Positions 44,482-53,554 of a stretch of DNA of 64,000 nt are shown here, in pieces. Numbering within the stretch: position 1 is the first letter of the stretch; every line of letters starts with the position of its first letter. This stretch comes from Lysobacterales bacterium (lineage in GTDB: Bacteria; Pseudomonadota; Gammaproteobacteria; Xanthomonadales; Xanthomonadaceae), in NCBI GenBank assembly GCA_019510125.1, contig JAEKKX010000010.1, positions 57,280 through 121,279 on the forward strand, written 5' to 3'. Below the pieces are notes generated by a model. That model was not told the DNA's origin and did not search any database. It saw nothing but the letters and a program-made list of their open reading frames with translations. Position numbers and translations under genes: made by a program.

Positions 44482-44799
44482 GGGGTCCATCTCCTGGCCG
44501 ATGCCGCGGTCGACGCCGGCGCGCGAGGTTCGACGCGCTGGCCGGGCAGCGCGTCTTGCCGAGGATTGTCCGGTTTCGCTGTCCACCGTCCCCGTGGCGC
44601 GGGGACGAGGGTGCCCAGACTCCAACGCAAAGCGCCGCTGTCCGCGGACGTGGCGCCGGCCGCGGCCTGTCGCGGCGGTTTCCTTCGTCTCACCACAGGC
44701 CCCGATCCGGTGCGACACGCACCGGGACCGGCCGCGCAGGGGGCGCGGCGGCGGGACGGGTTCCAGGCCGCGACGCGGCGCAGATGAAGGACGAACAGG
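44482..44799. promoter_or_regulatory. Divergent control region between XRE and SARP genes
   Basis: 318 bp without a gene. A perfect palindrome GTCCCCG-tggcg-CGGGGAC at 44588-44606 is a candidate operator. TTGTCC at 44567-44572 and TTGCCG just before it are -35-like, without a clear -10 in the GC-rich context. Confidence 0.35.
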
Positions 44800-45762
44800 A
44801 TGTTGCGCATCTGGTTGTTCGGATCGCTCAGCGTCGCGGACGACGCGGCGGGCGAAGCGCTGGTGCCGGTCACCGGCCGCTGCGGCAGTCTGCTGGCGTA
44901 CCTGGCGCTGGGCCGGGGCCGTTACTTCAGCCGCGCGGAGCTGCTCGGCACGCTGTGGCCGGAACGGGTGGCGGCGATGACCGCCGGTTCGTTCAACACC
45001 GCGCTGTGGCGGCTGCGAAGGGTGGTGGAGCGACCGCCGCTGCAGCACGGCGCGCTGATCGCGAGCGATCGCCGCGGCGCGATCGGGCTCAGCGGCGGCG
45101 GCGACGTCTGGCTGGACGTCGAGGAATTCGAGCGCCGGATCGCGCCGGCGCTGGCGCGGCCGATCGAACAGATCGGGCCGTCCGACATCGACGACCTGCG
45201 CGCCGGCGTGGCGCTGTACAAGTCGGACATCCTGATGGAGTTCAGCGACGACTGGGCGCTGCGCGAGCGCGAGAAGCATCGCCGCCACTACCTCAACGCA
45301 CTGTGGCGGCTGATGCAGGTCGCGTCGATCCGCCGCGACTGGAGCGAGGGTATCCGCCATGCCCAGGCGATCCTCGACTGCGACGCGCTGCGCGAGGACG
45401 TGCACCGCGAGCTGATGCAGTTGTACGTGCTCGGCGGCCAGCGCGCGCAGGCGCTGCGCCAGTTCGAGACCTGTCGCGACCTGCTCCGGCGCGAACTGGC
45501 GATCCCGCCGATGCGCGAGACCCTGGCGCTGTACCGGCAGATCGCCGACAGCGCCTTCGCCGAGCCGCCGCCGATGCAGGCGGCGCTGCGGATCGAACCG
45601 GTCGAGCCCATCGAGCGGGCCGAGCGGGTCGAATCCTTCCCGCTGCCGCGGACGTTCGACCTCGCCGCCGGCGATCCCCGCGAGCGGATCGCGGTCGCGC
45701 GCCGGCACCTGGCGGCCGCGGATGCGCAGCTCGAGCTGAGTCTGCGGCAGCTCGACGGCTGA
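44800..45762 (+). CDS. SARP-type transcriptional activator (winged helix + BTAD)
   Basis: 320 residues. N-terminal OmpR-like winged helix (about 1-95: IWLFGSLSVADD, LAYLALGRGRYFSRAELLGTLWPE, FNTALWRLRRVV) and bacterial transcriptional activation domain (about 100-245: LYKSDILMEFSDDWALREREKHRRHYLNALW-type helices, LREDVHRELMQLYVLGGQRAQALRQFETC, LRRELAIPPMRETLALY). SARPs are the pathway-specific activators of actinomycete clusters and bind 11-bp-spaced direct repeats; such repeats lie downstream at 46101-46144. Probably activates the 46187-64000 operon. The last 60 residues are a unique tail. Confidence 0.92.
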   Translation: MLRIWLFGSLSVADDAAGEALVPVTGRCGSLLAYLALGRGRYFSRAELLGTLWPERVAAMTAGSFNTALWRLRRVVERPPLQHGALIASDRRGAIGLSGGGDVWLDVEEFERRIAPALARPIEQIGPSDIDDLRAGVALYKSDILMEFSDDWALREREKHRRHYLNALWRLMQVASIRRDWSEGIRHAQAILDCDALREDVHRELMQLYVLGGQRAQALRQFETCRDLLRRELAIPPMRETLALYRQIADSAFAEPPPMQAALRIEPVEPIERAERVESFPLPRTFDLAAGDPRERIAVARRHLAAADAQLELSLRQLDG

Positions 45763-46052
45763 AGTCTTGCCGCCGGACGCGGTCCGGCGATCGGTGCGGA
45801 CGGCGTGCGGCATGCGCGCGGCCCGGCCGGTCATCCGTGATCCGTGATCCGTCCGCCGCGGTCCCGCACCGCGCGATCCATCCCTCACGCCTGCCTCCGG
45901 CCCGGCCGCCGGCGATCCGCCGATCGCCGGGCGCGGCGTGCGCGTCGCCCGCCGGACGGACCGGCCGTTCCCCGTCCGCGCGCCACCGTCGACGCCTTGC
46001 CGGCGGCGGCCGGCCCGGCGCGCGGCAACAACGCGCACCGCGCCGCGCGGCG

Positions 46053-46080
46053 GACATCACGCGCGCCTCACCCGACATCA
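46053..46080 (-). promoter_or_regulatory. Inverted set of SARP-like half-sites
   Basis: Read on the minus strand: TGATGTC, TGAGGCG, TGATGTC, with TGA triplets spaced 10 and 11 bp (TCA at 46057, 46068 and 46078 on the plus strand). Same heptamer as the forward set 20 bp downstream, in opposite orientation, so the two sets form a large imperfect inverted repeat. Confidence 0.5.
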
Positions 46081-46100
46081 CGCCCGCAACGCGCCCGCGG

Positions 46101-46144
46101 TGATGTCGGCGTGATGTCGGCGTGACCGGGCGGTGACGCGGCCG
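46101..46144 (+). promoter_or_regulatory. SARP-type operator: four direct repeats with 11-bp period
   Basis: TGATGTC at 46101 and 46112, TGACCGG at 46123, TGACGCG at 46134; first two 11-mers are identical (TGATGTCGGCG). Heptamers repeating every helical turn are the classical SARP binding site and normally sit just upstream of the -10. They end 43 bp before the first gene of the operon. A weak -10 (CACAGT, 46148-46153) follows. Confidence 0.7.
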
Positions 46145-46186
46145 GCGCACAGTCGGGCCACGCATCGACACGACCAAGGCGCCGCC

Positions 46187-46528
46187 ATGGCATTGCTCGA
46201 GGACCGTACCGCCGTCTTCATCGTCCGCATCTGGTGCGAGCGCGGCGACGACTCGGCCCCCGCGCCGGAATGGCGCGGGTCGGTCGAACACGTCCAGAGC
46301 GGCAAGCGGGTGTTCTTCCGCCACCTGGACGCGGTGCAGGAATTCATGAAGCCGCACCTGGAGGGCATCGGCATCGATGCCCAGCAGCGTTTCTGGGAGC
46401 GGATTTCCTCGGTGATGGACGACGAGCAGCGGGATGCCGATCCCGCGCTGCCGCCCCCCGCGGAGATCCGGTTCGACCTCGGCGCCGTCGCGGGTTCGTC
46501 CGCCGACGGGGCGCGCAAATCCCGCTAG
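46187..46528 (+). CDS. Small hypothetical protein, first gene of the SARP-controlled operon
   Basis: 113 residues from ATG 46187 (AAGG upstream). Alpha/beta, soluble: RTAVFIVRIWCERGDDSAP, WRGSVEHVQSGKRVFFRHLDAVQEFMKPHL. Not recognised. 9 nt before the giant gene. Confidence 0.75.
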   Translation: MALLEDRTAVFIVRIWCERGDDSAPAPEWRGSVEHVQSGKRVFFRHLDAVQEFMKPHLEGIGIDAQQRFWERISSVMDDEQRDADPALPPPAEIRFDLGAVAGSSADGARKSR

Positions 46529-46537
46529 GAGTCCGTC

Positions 46538-49500
46538 ATGGCCGTCATCCGTGCCAACCGCGAGTCGATCGACGATCGTTTCAGCGTGCTGGGGTTCACC
46601 GTACGCTCCGAACTGCCGCTCTACGAAATCGCGGTGGCGACCGAACCCGAGCTGCTGCGGCCCGACCAGCGCGCGCGGCGCACGGCGCGCAACTTCTTCA
46701 CCAGCCGCCTGCAGCGGGTGATGGCCTCGCAGCGCGGCGAGGCGGTGTACATGGTGCCGCCGGAAGCGGTGGCGCGCTTCATCGGCCAGCCGCGCCTGTA
46801 CTTCGGGCTGGCGACGTATCGCGAAAGCGACCGCAGCGTGCCGGTCTCGCTGCGCCTGCCCGACCGCGGCACGATGTACGTCGGCCTGACCGGGCTGAGC
46901 GAGCGCGGCTTCCGCCGCAGTCTGCGCGGCGGCCCGGGATCGAGCTACGGCGCCAACGGCGGCAGCGAGCTGGGCTGGGGCGGCGACGCCCTCGCGCAGC
47001 CGGCGCCGCCCTCGCGCGAGGAAGACCGCGCGCCGGTCGCCGCGGGCAGGACCAGCGGCGCGGCGCCGAACGCGCCCTACAGCGACGGCTATTCCGACGA
47101 GCTGTGGCAGCAACCGCCGGCCGCGGCGCCCGCCCCGCCGTCCACCGGCGCGGCGCCGACGATGCCGCCGCCGCCGCCCGCGCCCACCGCGCAGGGCCTG
47201 GCGCTGCGCGGCGACAATCGCCGCACGCCGACCGCGCGGCCGCTGCTGGTCTCGCCCTACTACCGCCCCGAGAACTTCTGGGATGCGCTCAGCGCCCAGG
47301 CGCGGTTCTTCCTCGAGAGCGCGCGCTGGTTCCTCGGCGTGGACGACACCACGGTGATGCCGCATTCGGCGATCTGCCAGGTGCGCTTCCCGCAGGGCAG
47401 CGGCGACACCAACGCCGGCACCGCGTTCTTCATCGGGCCGCGGCTGATCCTGACCGCGGCGCACGTGCTGTACGGGCAGAGCGAGGTCATCCTCGTGCCG
47501 GGCAAGAACGGCGACGGCACCGGCAGCGCGAACGAACCGTTCGGGCGCTTCCGCGTCACCAGCGCCAACTGGACCCTGCATCCGTCCTATCGCGGCGGCC
47601 GCAACCACGATTTCGACCTCGCGGTGATCTGCGTGCCCGCGGCGAACGCGGCGCCGGCCGGGCGCTATTTCGACATCGTCGAGGAGCTGACCCAGTCGCG
47701 TCCGGAGGGGGTCGTGGTCACCGGCTACGCCGCCTGGTGGACGGCGACCACCCCGATCGAGCAGTACGTCAACGACAACATCGATCCGAACAAGCAGCAC
47801 ATGATGGGCGGCTACATCCGCGAGCTGCCGACCGACGACACCTTCACCTACGACCTGCAGACGCTCGGCGGCACCAGCGGTTCGCCGGTGTACTGGATCG
47901 AGCAGGGCGCGACGCCGCGCGCGCACCTGGTGGGCGTGCACGTCGACGAGTTCGACGCCACCACCAACCTCGGCTGCCGGCTGACGCCGGCGAAGATCGC
48001 GTGGATCCGCGGCGAGGCCGCGCGGCTGGGCGTGACCGTGCCCTTCTCGCTCGGACTGGGCTCGCCCGGGCGCGCGCGCAACGCGCGCGGGCTGTCGGTC
48101 GAGGACGACGACGCGGCCCACGACGCCGGCCCCATCCCCGATGTTCCCGAAAGCGCGGCGCAGGGCTTCCGCGGCGCGCGCGGCCTGACCCTGACCGCGT
48201 CGGAATATCCGCAGGCGAATCGCTTCGAGCCCGCCCACCCCGGCAACTACCGCGCGGTCAGCGGTACCCGCACGATCGACCGGATCGTCATCCACATCAC
48301 CGACAGCGGCGCCAACATCAGCAGCCCGATCAACTGGTTCAAGAACCCGGCGGCGAAGGTCAGCGCGCACTACGTCATCGGCCAGGACGGCACCATCGTG
48401 CAGATGGTCGCGCACAACGACGTGGCCTGGCACGCCGGTGCGGCCAACGGCACCAGCATCGGCATCGAGCACGTCGCCAACACCCGCGGCCTGGCCCCGA
48501 CCGCCGCGCAGATGTGCGCGTCCGCCGCGCTGGTGACCTGGCTGTGCGACACCTACGGCATCCCCGCCGACCGCCAGCACATCCTCGGCCATGCCGAGGC
48601 CGACGGCCGCACCACCCACACCGCCTGTCCGAACGCGGTGTGGGACTGGGCCTACTACATGGACATGATCAGGACCCGGACCTGCTACGTGCCGGCGTCG
48701 ATCACCCCGACCACCGGGCTGGCGCTGGGACTGGGCCGGTCGCGCGCGCTGTCGGACGACGCCGACGCCGACGCCGACGATCCCGACGCCTACGGCATCG
48801 CCGAGGACGAGCCGGTCGACGACGAGGCGGCGCAGGGCGAGGCGACCGCGCAGGGCCTGGGCTACGCCCGCGGCCTGAGCGGGGAAGCGGCGGATTATCC
48901 GAACGCGTCGCGCTTCGTCCCGGCGCATCCCAACAACTACCGCCGCGGCCGCCGTCGCGGCGCGGTGGTCGACCGCATCGTGATCCACATCACCGCCGGC
49001 GGCCCGAACATCGACGGCACCATCGGCTGGTTCCAGAACGGCAACCACGTCAACGCGCGCACCGGCAAGCCCGCGCCGAGCAGCGCCCACTACATCGTCG
49101 GCCGCGACGGCGAAGTGGTGCAGATGGTCCGCAACGCCGACACCGCCTACCACGCCAGCAGCGCGAACTCGCGCAGCATCGGCATCGAGCACAACGGCAA
49201 CAAGCCCAGCCGCCGCAACCGCCGCGACCTGCCGCCGACCGAGCCCCAGTACCAGGCCTCGGCGAACCTCGTCGCCTGGCTGTGCGCGCAGTACGGCATC
49301 CCGGCCGACCGCGAGCACATCCGCGGCCACAACGAGATCTCGCCCCGCGACCAGCACGACTGCCCGACCGACTACTGGGACTGGGACCACTACATGCAAC
49401 TGGTGCAGGCCGCCGCCGCGCCGCCGGCCGCCGCGCCGGAAACCGGCGCGATCGCGCAGGGGCTCGGGATGCGCCGGTACGCGCGCGCGCAGGAACTGCT

Positions 49501-52261
49501 GACCCCGTTCTACGACCCGTCCAACCCGGGCAGCGCGCTGCAGTGCACAAACGACGCCTTCAGCCAGCAGCGCGAGGAGTGGTATGTCGGCGTGCAGGAC
49601 ACCTCGTCGTTCCCGCATTCGGCGATCTGCTTCCTGCGCATGACCGCGCCCGACGGCACCGCCTACACCGGCACCGGCTTCTACATCGGCCGCAACCGCA
49701 TCCTGACCTGCGCGCACAACCTCAACGGCATGAGCACGGTGCAGATCGTGCCCGGCCGCAACGGCGCCGGCACCGCGCCGTTCGGCGAGGCGACGATCGA
49801 CGCCACCCAGTGGCGCGTTGCGCCGCGGTACACCGGCGACGGCAACTGGGACAACGACCTCGCGGTGATCGACAACGCGCCGATCGAGGCGCCGAACGGC
49901 GCGTACTTCCGGTTCCTGCAGGCCACGCCGGCCAGCACGATGCCGCTGGCGGTGTGCGGCTACTCGTCGGGCTCCAACCTGCACCGCGAACTCGGCCCGG
50001 TGGCCGACCGCAACAAGCAGCACCTGCACGGCGGCCACGCCCAGGGCCAGGCCACGCCCGACACCATCGACTACGACATCCTGGCCGTCGCCGGCGCCAG
50101 CGGTTCGCCGGTGTACACCGTGCGCGACGACGGCAACGGGCTGCAGGCGTTCGTCTGCGGCGTGCACGTCACCCGCGGGCCGATCGACCCGGGCACGGGC
50201 GGCGCCAGCGTCAACCGCGCCTGCTTCCTCACCCCGGCCAAGCTGGACTGGATCGAAGGCCGTGCGGCGAGCTTCTCGCTGGGCGCCGGCGGCGCGCCGC
50301 GACCCGGGCAGCGGCCGACGGCGTCGGCGCCGCGCGTCTCCGCGCAGGGGCTGACCGATCCGAGCCCAGTCGACCTGAAGGTGCGCGTGTTCATTCCGTC
50401 GCCGGCGATCCTGATGTCGCGGCCGGTGATTTCCGACCGCGCCTTCGGCGGCGACGGCCGCGGCTTCCAGTACGAGGGCGGCACCAGCCGCGCCGAGATC
50501 CAGGCCCGCCTGCATTTCGGCAGCGACGGCCAGCCGGCGCGGCTGGAGACGGTGGGCACGCCGCACTGGGGCGAATCGACCGAATACGACGTCTCCGACA
50601 CCGAGGCGGTCCCCGGCAAGCCGGACTGGTACCGCAACAAGAAGGCCGGCGCGCACCCGATCGACCGGGCCACGCTGGCCCGCACTGCCGACAACCTGTA
50701 CGCGCGGCTGGGCGGCGACAGCACCAACGGCATCATCAGCATGGCCGAGCATTCGCTGGTCACCACGTTCCACGTCGAGGGCGGCCTGCCGCTGGTGACC
50801 CTCGCGCCGGACATCGACGCGAACCTCTACGTCCACGTGCGCATCGCCGGCGACCGCGTCCAGGCGCGGGTGGTCGGCGGGCACGATGCGTTCCCGGCCT
50901 ACGAGGTCTACGCCAACGGCACGCTGCTCTACAGCTACAACCCGCTGGACCACGATGCCTCGCCGACCGGCCTGCTCGGCCCGGGCGTGTTCGACGTCCA
51001 GGTCGATTCGTCCTACGTCGATTGCGGCCCGGCCAGCGAGTACCGCCTGATCGGCCCCGTGCGCATCCAGTCGCTCGGCGCCGCCGCGCACGCCCTCGCC
51101 GACGACGGTCCGTCCGACTACCCGGTCGCGCTGATCCCGCAGCCGGACAAGAACGCCTGCTGGGCGGCGTCGATGGCGATGCTGATCGCCCACCGCCGCC
51201 AGCAGTCGCGCTCGCCGGAGTCGATCATCAACGAGATCGGCGGCAGCCTCGCCACGTCCTACGGCTGGGACCTGCTGACCGCGGCGCGCAACCACTACGG
51301 TTTCGAGGTCATCGACCAGCCGTCGAACGCCAGCATCTACCACACCCCGCGGCAGTGGGCGGCGTGGCTCAACGCCTACGGCCCGCTGTGGGTGGTGATC
51401 GTGGGCGCGCCGCACGCGGTGGTGGTCGCGGGCATCCGCGGCAACCTCGACGATCCCAACGACGCGCGGGTGAAGATCCTCAATCCCTGGGACACCCGGG
51501 TCGCGTTCGACAACGACCCGATCGCGTTCCACCCGGCCAACAACGGTTACGAGGACTGGCTGCCGTTCATGGACTTCGCCACCGCCTTCGGCGACATGGC
51601 GCAGCCGGACTACGGCAACTGGCGCATCCTGCACCTGCCGGTGCAGGCCGTGCAGTCGCAGTCGCTGTCGAGGTCGCTGTCCCAGGGCGGCCGCGTGGTG
51701 CGCTTCGCGCCGCCGCCGCCGCCGATCCGGGCACTCGAAGCGGCCGGCGAACGCGACGAACCGATCGAGCCCAGCCGCGTCGCCGGCGCCCGCATGCGGC
51801 GCACGATCGGCGAGGCCGGCGCCAGCCGCTGGTCGCTGGACCAGCTCGACGGCCTGAAGTCGCCGGCGACGCCGTCGATGCGGGTGGGCTCCGCCGCAGG
51901 CGGCGAGGTCCGGATCGCGCTCGACGACTGGCCGGCGGTGGAAGGCGCGCCGACGCCGCTGCCGGTCACGGTGGTCTTCCGCCACGACAACGGCAGCCTC
52001 GGCGACGTGCGCATCGTCGCCGGCACGCCCGCCAACCTCGCCTACGGCGTGGAGGTGGTGGCGAAGATCGAGGACTGCGCCGACGCCGACGGCGTCGCCC
52101 GGCTGCGGGTGCGGGTCGACTACCGCTTCCGCGGCCTGGCCCAGGGCAACGCCGACGCCACGATCGACATGACCCTGCGCGGCGATGGCCGCTACGAACG
52201 CGAGAACGGCTGGCGCAACGCTGCGCCCGACGACCGCGCGGCCCTGAGTCCGGCGGCCTGA
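46538..52261 (+). CDS. Giant multi-enzyme protein: trypsin-like, two NAM-amidase, trypsin-like and papain-like domains
   Basis: 1907 residues, no signal peptide. N-domain (1-150) and Pro-rich linker; trypsin/V8-like domain 1 (His309, Asp360, Ser449 in GTSGSPVY); amidase_2 domain 1 (about 555-715; zinc-type His586 in RIVIHIT, HTACPNAVWDW); amidase_2 domain 2 (785-955; His817, HDCPTDYWDW); trypsin-like domain 2 (His1060, Asp1107, Ser1190 in GASGSPVY); a beta-rich region resembling DUF3238 (about 1275-1500); papain-like domain (Cys1541 in KNACWAASMAML, His1626, Asn1649); C-terminal beta domain. AQG(L/F) linkers at Q219, Q542, Q772, Q974, Q1270 lie between domains. All catalytic residues are intact. 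Substrates would be peptidoglycan and protein; how it is released is unknown. Confidence 0.9.
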   Translation: MAVIRANRESIDDRFSVLGFTVRSELPLYEIAVATEPELLRPDQRARRTARNFFTSRLQRVMASQRGEAVYMVPPEAVARFIGQPRLYFGLATYRESDRSVPVSLRLPDRGTMYVGLTGLSERGFRRSLRGGPGSSYGANGGSELGWGGDALAQPAPPSREEDRAPVAAGRTSGAAPNAPYSDGYSDELWQQPPAAAPAPPSTGAAPTMPPPPPAPTAQGLALRGDNRRTPTARPLLVSPYYRPENFWDALSAQARFFLESARWFLGVDDTTVMPHSAICQVRFPQGSGDTNAGTAFFIGPRLILTAAHVLYGQSEVILVPGKNGDGTGSANEPFGRFRVTSANWTLHPSYRGGRNHDFDLAVICVPAANAAPAGRYFDIVEELTQSRPEGVVVTGYAAWWTATTPIEQYVNDNIDPNKQHMMGGYIRELPTDDTFTYDLQTLGGTSGSPVYWIEQGATPRAHLVGVHVDEFDATTNLGCRLTPAKIAWIRGEAARLGVTVPFSLGLGSPGRARNARGLSVEDDDAAHDAGPIPDVPESAAQGFRGARGLTLTASEYPQANRFEPAHPGNYRAVSGTRTIDRIVIHITDSGANISSPINWFKNPAAKVSAHYVIGQDGTIVQMVAHNDVAWHAGAANGTSIGIEHVANTRGLAPTAAQMCASAALVTWLCDTYGIPADRQHILGHAEADGRTTHTACPNAVWDWAYYMDMIRTRTCYVPASITPTTGLALGLGRSRALSDDADADADDPDAYGIAEDEPVDDEAAQGEATAQGLGYARGLSGEAADYPNASRFVPAHPNNYRRGRRRGAVVDRIVIHITAGGPNIDGTIGWFQNGNHVNARTGKPAPSSAHYIVGRDGEVVQMVRNADTAYHASSANSRSIGIEHNGNKPSRRNRRDLPPTEPQYQASANLVAWLCAQYGIPADREHIRGHNEISPRDQHDCPTDYWDWDHYMQLVQAAAAPPAAAPETGAIAQGLGMRRYARAQELLTPFYDPSNPGSALQCTNDAFSQQREEWYVGVQDTSSFPHSAICFLRMTAPDGTAYTGTGFYIGRNRILTCAHNLNGMSTVQIVPGRNGAGTAPFGEATIDATQWRVAPRYTGDGNWDNDLAVIDNAPIEAPNGAYFRFLQATPASTMPLAVCGYSSGSNLHRELGPVADRNKQHLHGGHAQGQATPDTIDYDILAVAGASGSPVYTVRDDGNGLQAFVCGVHVTRGPIDPGTGGASVNRACFLTPAKLDWIEGRAASFSLGAGGAPRPGQRPTASAPRVSAQGLTDPSPVDLKVRVFIPSPAILMSRPVISDRAFGGDGRGFQYEGGTSRAEIQARLHFGSDGQPARLETVGTPHWGESTEYDVSDTEAVPGKPDWYRNKKAGAHPIDRATLARTADNLYARLGGDSTNGIISMAEHSLVTTFHVEGGLPLVTLAPDIDANLYVHVRIAGDRVQARVVGGHDAFPAYEVYANGTLLYSYNPLDHDASPTGLLGPGVFDVQVDSSYVDCGPASEYRLIGPVRIQSLGAAAHALADDGPSDYPVALIPQPDKNACWAASMAMLIAHRRQQSRSPESIINEIGGSLATSYGWDLLTAARNHYGFEVIDQPSNASIYHTPRQWAAWLNAYGPLWVVIVGAPHAVVVAGIRGNLDDPNDARVKILNPWDTRVAFDNDPIAFHPANNGYEDWLPFMDFATAFGDMAQPDYGNWRILHLPVQAVQSQSLSRSLSQGGRVVRFAPPPPPIRALEAAGERDEPIEPSRVAGARMRRTIGEAGASRWSLDQLDGLKSPATPSMRVGSAAGGEVRIALDDWPAVEGAPTPLPVTVVFRHDNGSLGDVRIVAGTPANLAYGVEVVAKIEDCADADGVARLRVRVDYRFRGLAQGNADATIDMTLRGDGRYERENGWRNAAPDDRAALSPAA

Positions 52262-52319
52262 GGTCGCCGGGCAGAGACCGGCGATCCCCGCGCATCCGGC
52301 ACCGGCGAAGGAGACGAAC

Positions 52320-53297
52320 GTGAGCGAGCACACGCGCAACCGCGGCAGCATCTTCCCGTCCCGTCCGGGGACGGCGCTGTCGCGCGCGCAGGCCGACGCG
52401 CCCGCGCCCGCCGCGCCCGCGACGCCGGGAACCTCGTCCAAGCCCGCGGCGACCGAGACCATCGCCCGCCGCGCCGGCGCGATGGTCAACGAGATCGACT
52501 TCCCCGGTTTCGTCTCGCAGCTCGTGCACGGCACCTTCGACGCGATCGTCGATGCCTCGATCCGGCAGATGGAGAGCTACTCCAGCCTGGTGTCGGCGGT
52601 GGCGAAGACCGTCGACCAGTTCACCGAAGAGAACGTCACCTTCAACCAGGCCCGCGACTGGCTGGCCTCGCGCTATCCCGGCGACATCGCGGTCAAGCTG
52701 CCCGAAGCGAATGAAACGGAGCCGCAACTGGTCCCGCGCAGCGACGACGCCAGCCCGGTGTGGCTGGCCGACTACGGCCTGGACGGGCAGACGCTGAGCA
52801 CCGAACTGCTCGAACAGCAGGTGCTGCCGCAGGTGCGCAACAAGGTCGGCGCCGAGCGGCAGCAACTGCTGGCGACGATGGTGCTGCTCGGCCTGAACCG
52901 GGTCGCGGTCCGCGACGGCAGCATCAGCGCCAAGGTGATGTTCCGCGCCGCCGCGCGCGACGCCGCCGCGGTGCAGTACGCCACCAGCACCGACCCGCAG
53001 GCGGTCGCCAACTGGGGCGAGCGCGGCAGCCTCAGCCAGGCCGGGCAGGGCACCACGATGGTGTCGACGCTGGCGGTCAACGCGCAGAACGAATCGAGCG
53101 TCCGCGCCGACCTGTTCGGCGAGGTCAAGCTCAACTTCGTCAGCGAGACGCTGCCGCTCGACCGCCTGGCCGACGCGGCCAAGATCGCGCTGGTGCAGCA
53201 GCATTCGCCGACGATGCGCGCGGTCGCCGCACCCGCCGCCGCCGCGCCCGCGCAGCCGTCCGCGACGCCGCCCGCCAGCGGCGAGGGCAGGGCGTGA
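52320..53297 (+). CDS. Family A paralogue 1 (unrecognised)
   Basis: 325 residues, GTG start with AAGGAG upstream. Core signatures shared with the products at 58998, 60381 and 62611: EIDFPGFVSQLVHGTFDAIV, SIRQMESYSSLVSAVAKTVD, RQQLLATMVLLGLNRVAV, ISAKVMFRAAARD, and FGEVKLNFVSETLPLDRL at the end. It lacks the N-terminal helical domain of the others. Function unknown; TGA overlaps the next ATG. Confidence 0.82.
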   Translation: MSEHTRNRGSIFPSRPGTALSRAQADAPAPAAPATPGTSSKPAATETIARRAGAMVNEIDFPGFVSQLVHGTFDAIVDASIRQMESYSSLVSAVAKTVDQFTEENVTFNQARDWLASRYPGDIAVKLPEANETEPQLVPRSDDASPVWLADYGLDGQTLSTELLEQQVLPQVRNKVGAERQQLLATMVLLGLNRVAVRDGSISAKVMFRAAARDAAAVQYATSTDPQAVANWGERGSLSQAGQGTTMVSTLAVNAQNESSVRADLFGEVKLNFVSETLPLDRLADAAKIALVQQHSPTMRAVAAPAAAAPAQPSATPPASGEGRA

Positions 53298-53554
53298 TGC
53301 GTCGCGAACTCTCGCAATTGCTGGATGAACTGCACGACGGGCTGCTCGCGATCGAGGCCCGCGAGGGGATCCGCCTGTCGCAGGTCGACATGACCCTGCC
53401 GATCGAAGTGCGCCCGGTGTTCCGCGACGGCGGCTGCGTGCTGCTGGCGGACTTCGCGCAGGCGCTGGGCGCCGACGACTGGACGCCGATCCCGTCGAAG
53501 CTGACCCTGGGCTGGGCGCTGGACGCCGCGTTCGACGCGGAGGCCGCCGCATGA
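53297..53554 (+). CDS. Small hypothetical protein
   Basis: 85 residues, start overlapping the previous stop (TGATG). LSQLLDELHDGLLAIEAREGIRLSQVDMTLP, then a beta strand. Not recognised; coupled on both sides (ATGA with the next gene). Possibly a small subunit or chaperone. Confidence 0.75.
   Translation: MRRELSQLLDELHDGLLAIEAREGIRLSQVDMTLPIEVRPVFRDGGCVLLADFAQALGADDWTPIPSKLTLGWALDAAFDAEAAA

Larger units (their letters stand above)
45763..46186. other. Spacer upstream of the large operon; control region
   Basis: 424 bp. The first 290 bp hold only a short direct repeat (ATCCGTG at 45834-45850). The last 140 bp hold the minus-strand and plus-strand SARP-type repeats described separately, and the ribosome site AAGG before the ATG at 46187. 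No gene seen. Confidence 0.6.

Noticed and set aside
45293..52534. Very long minus-strand open frame (2413 codons)
   Set aside because: It lies antisense to the giant enzyme, whose domains and catalytic residues are clear; shadow of GC-rich codons.
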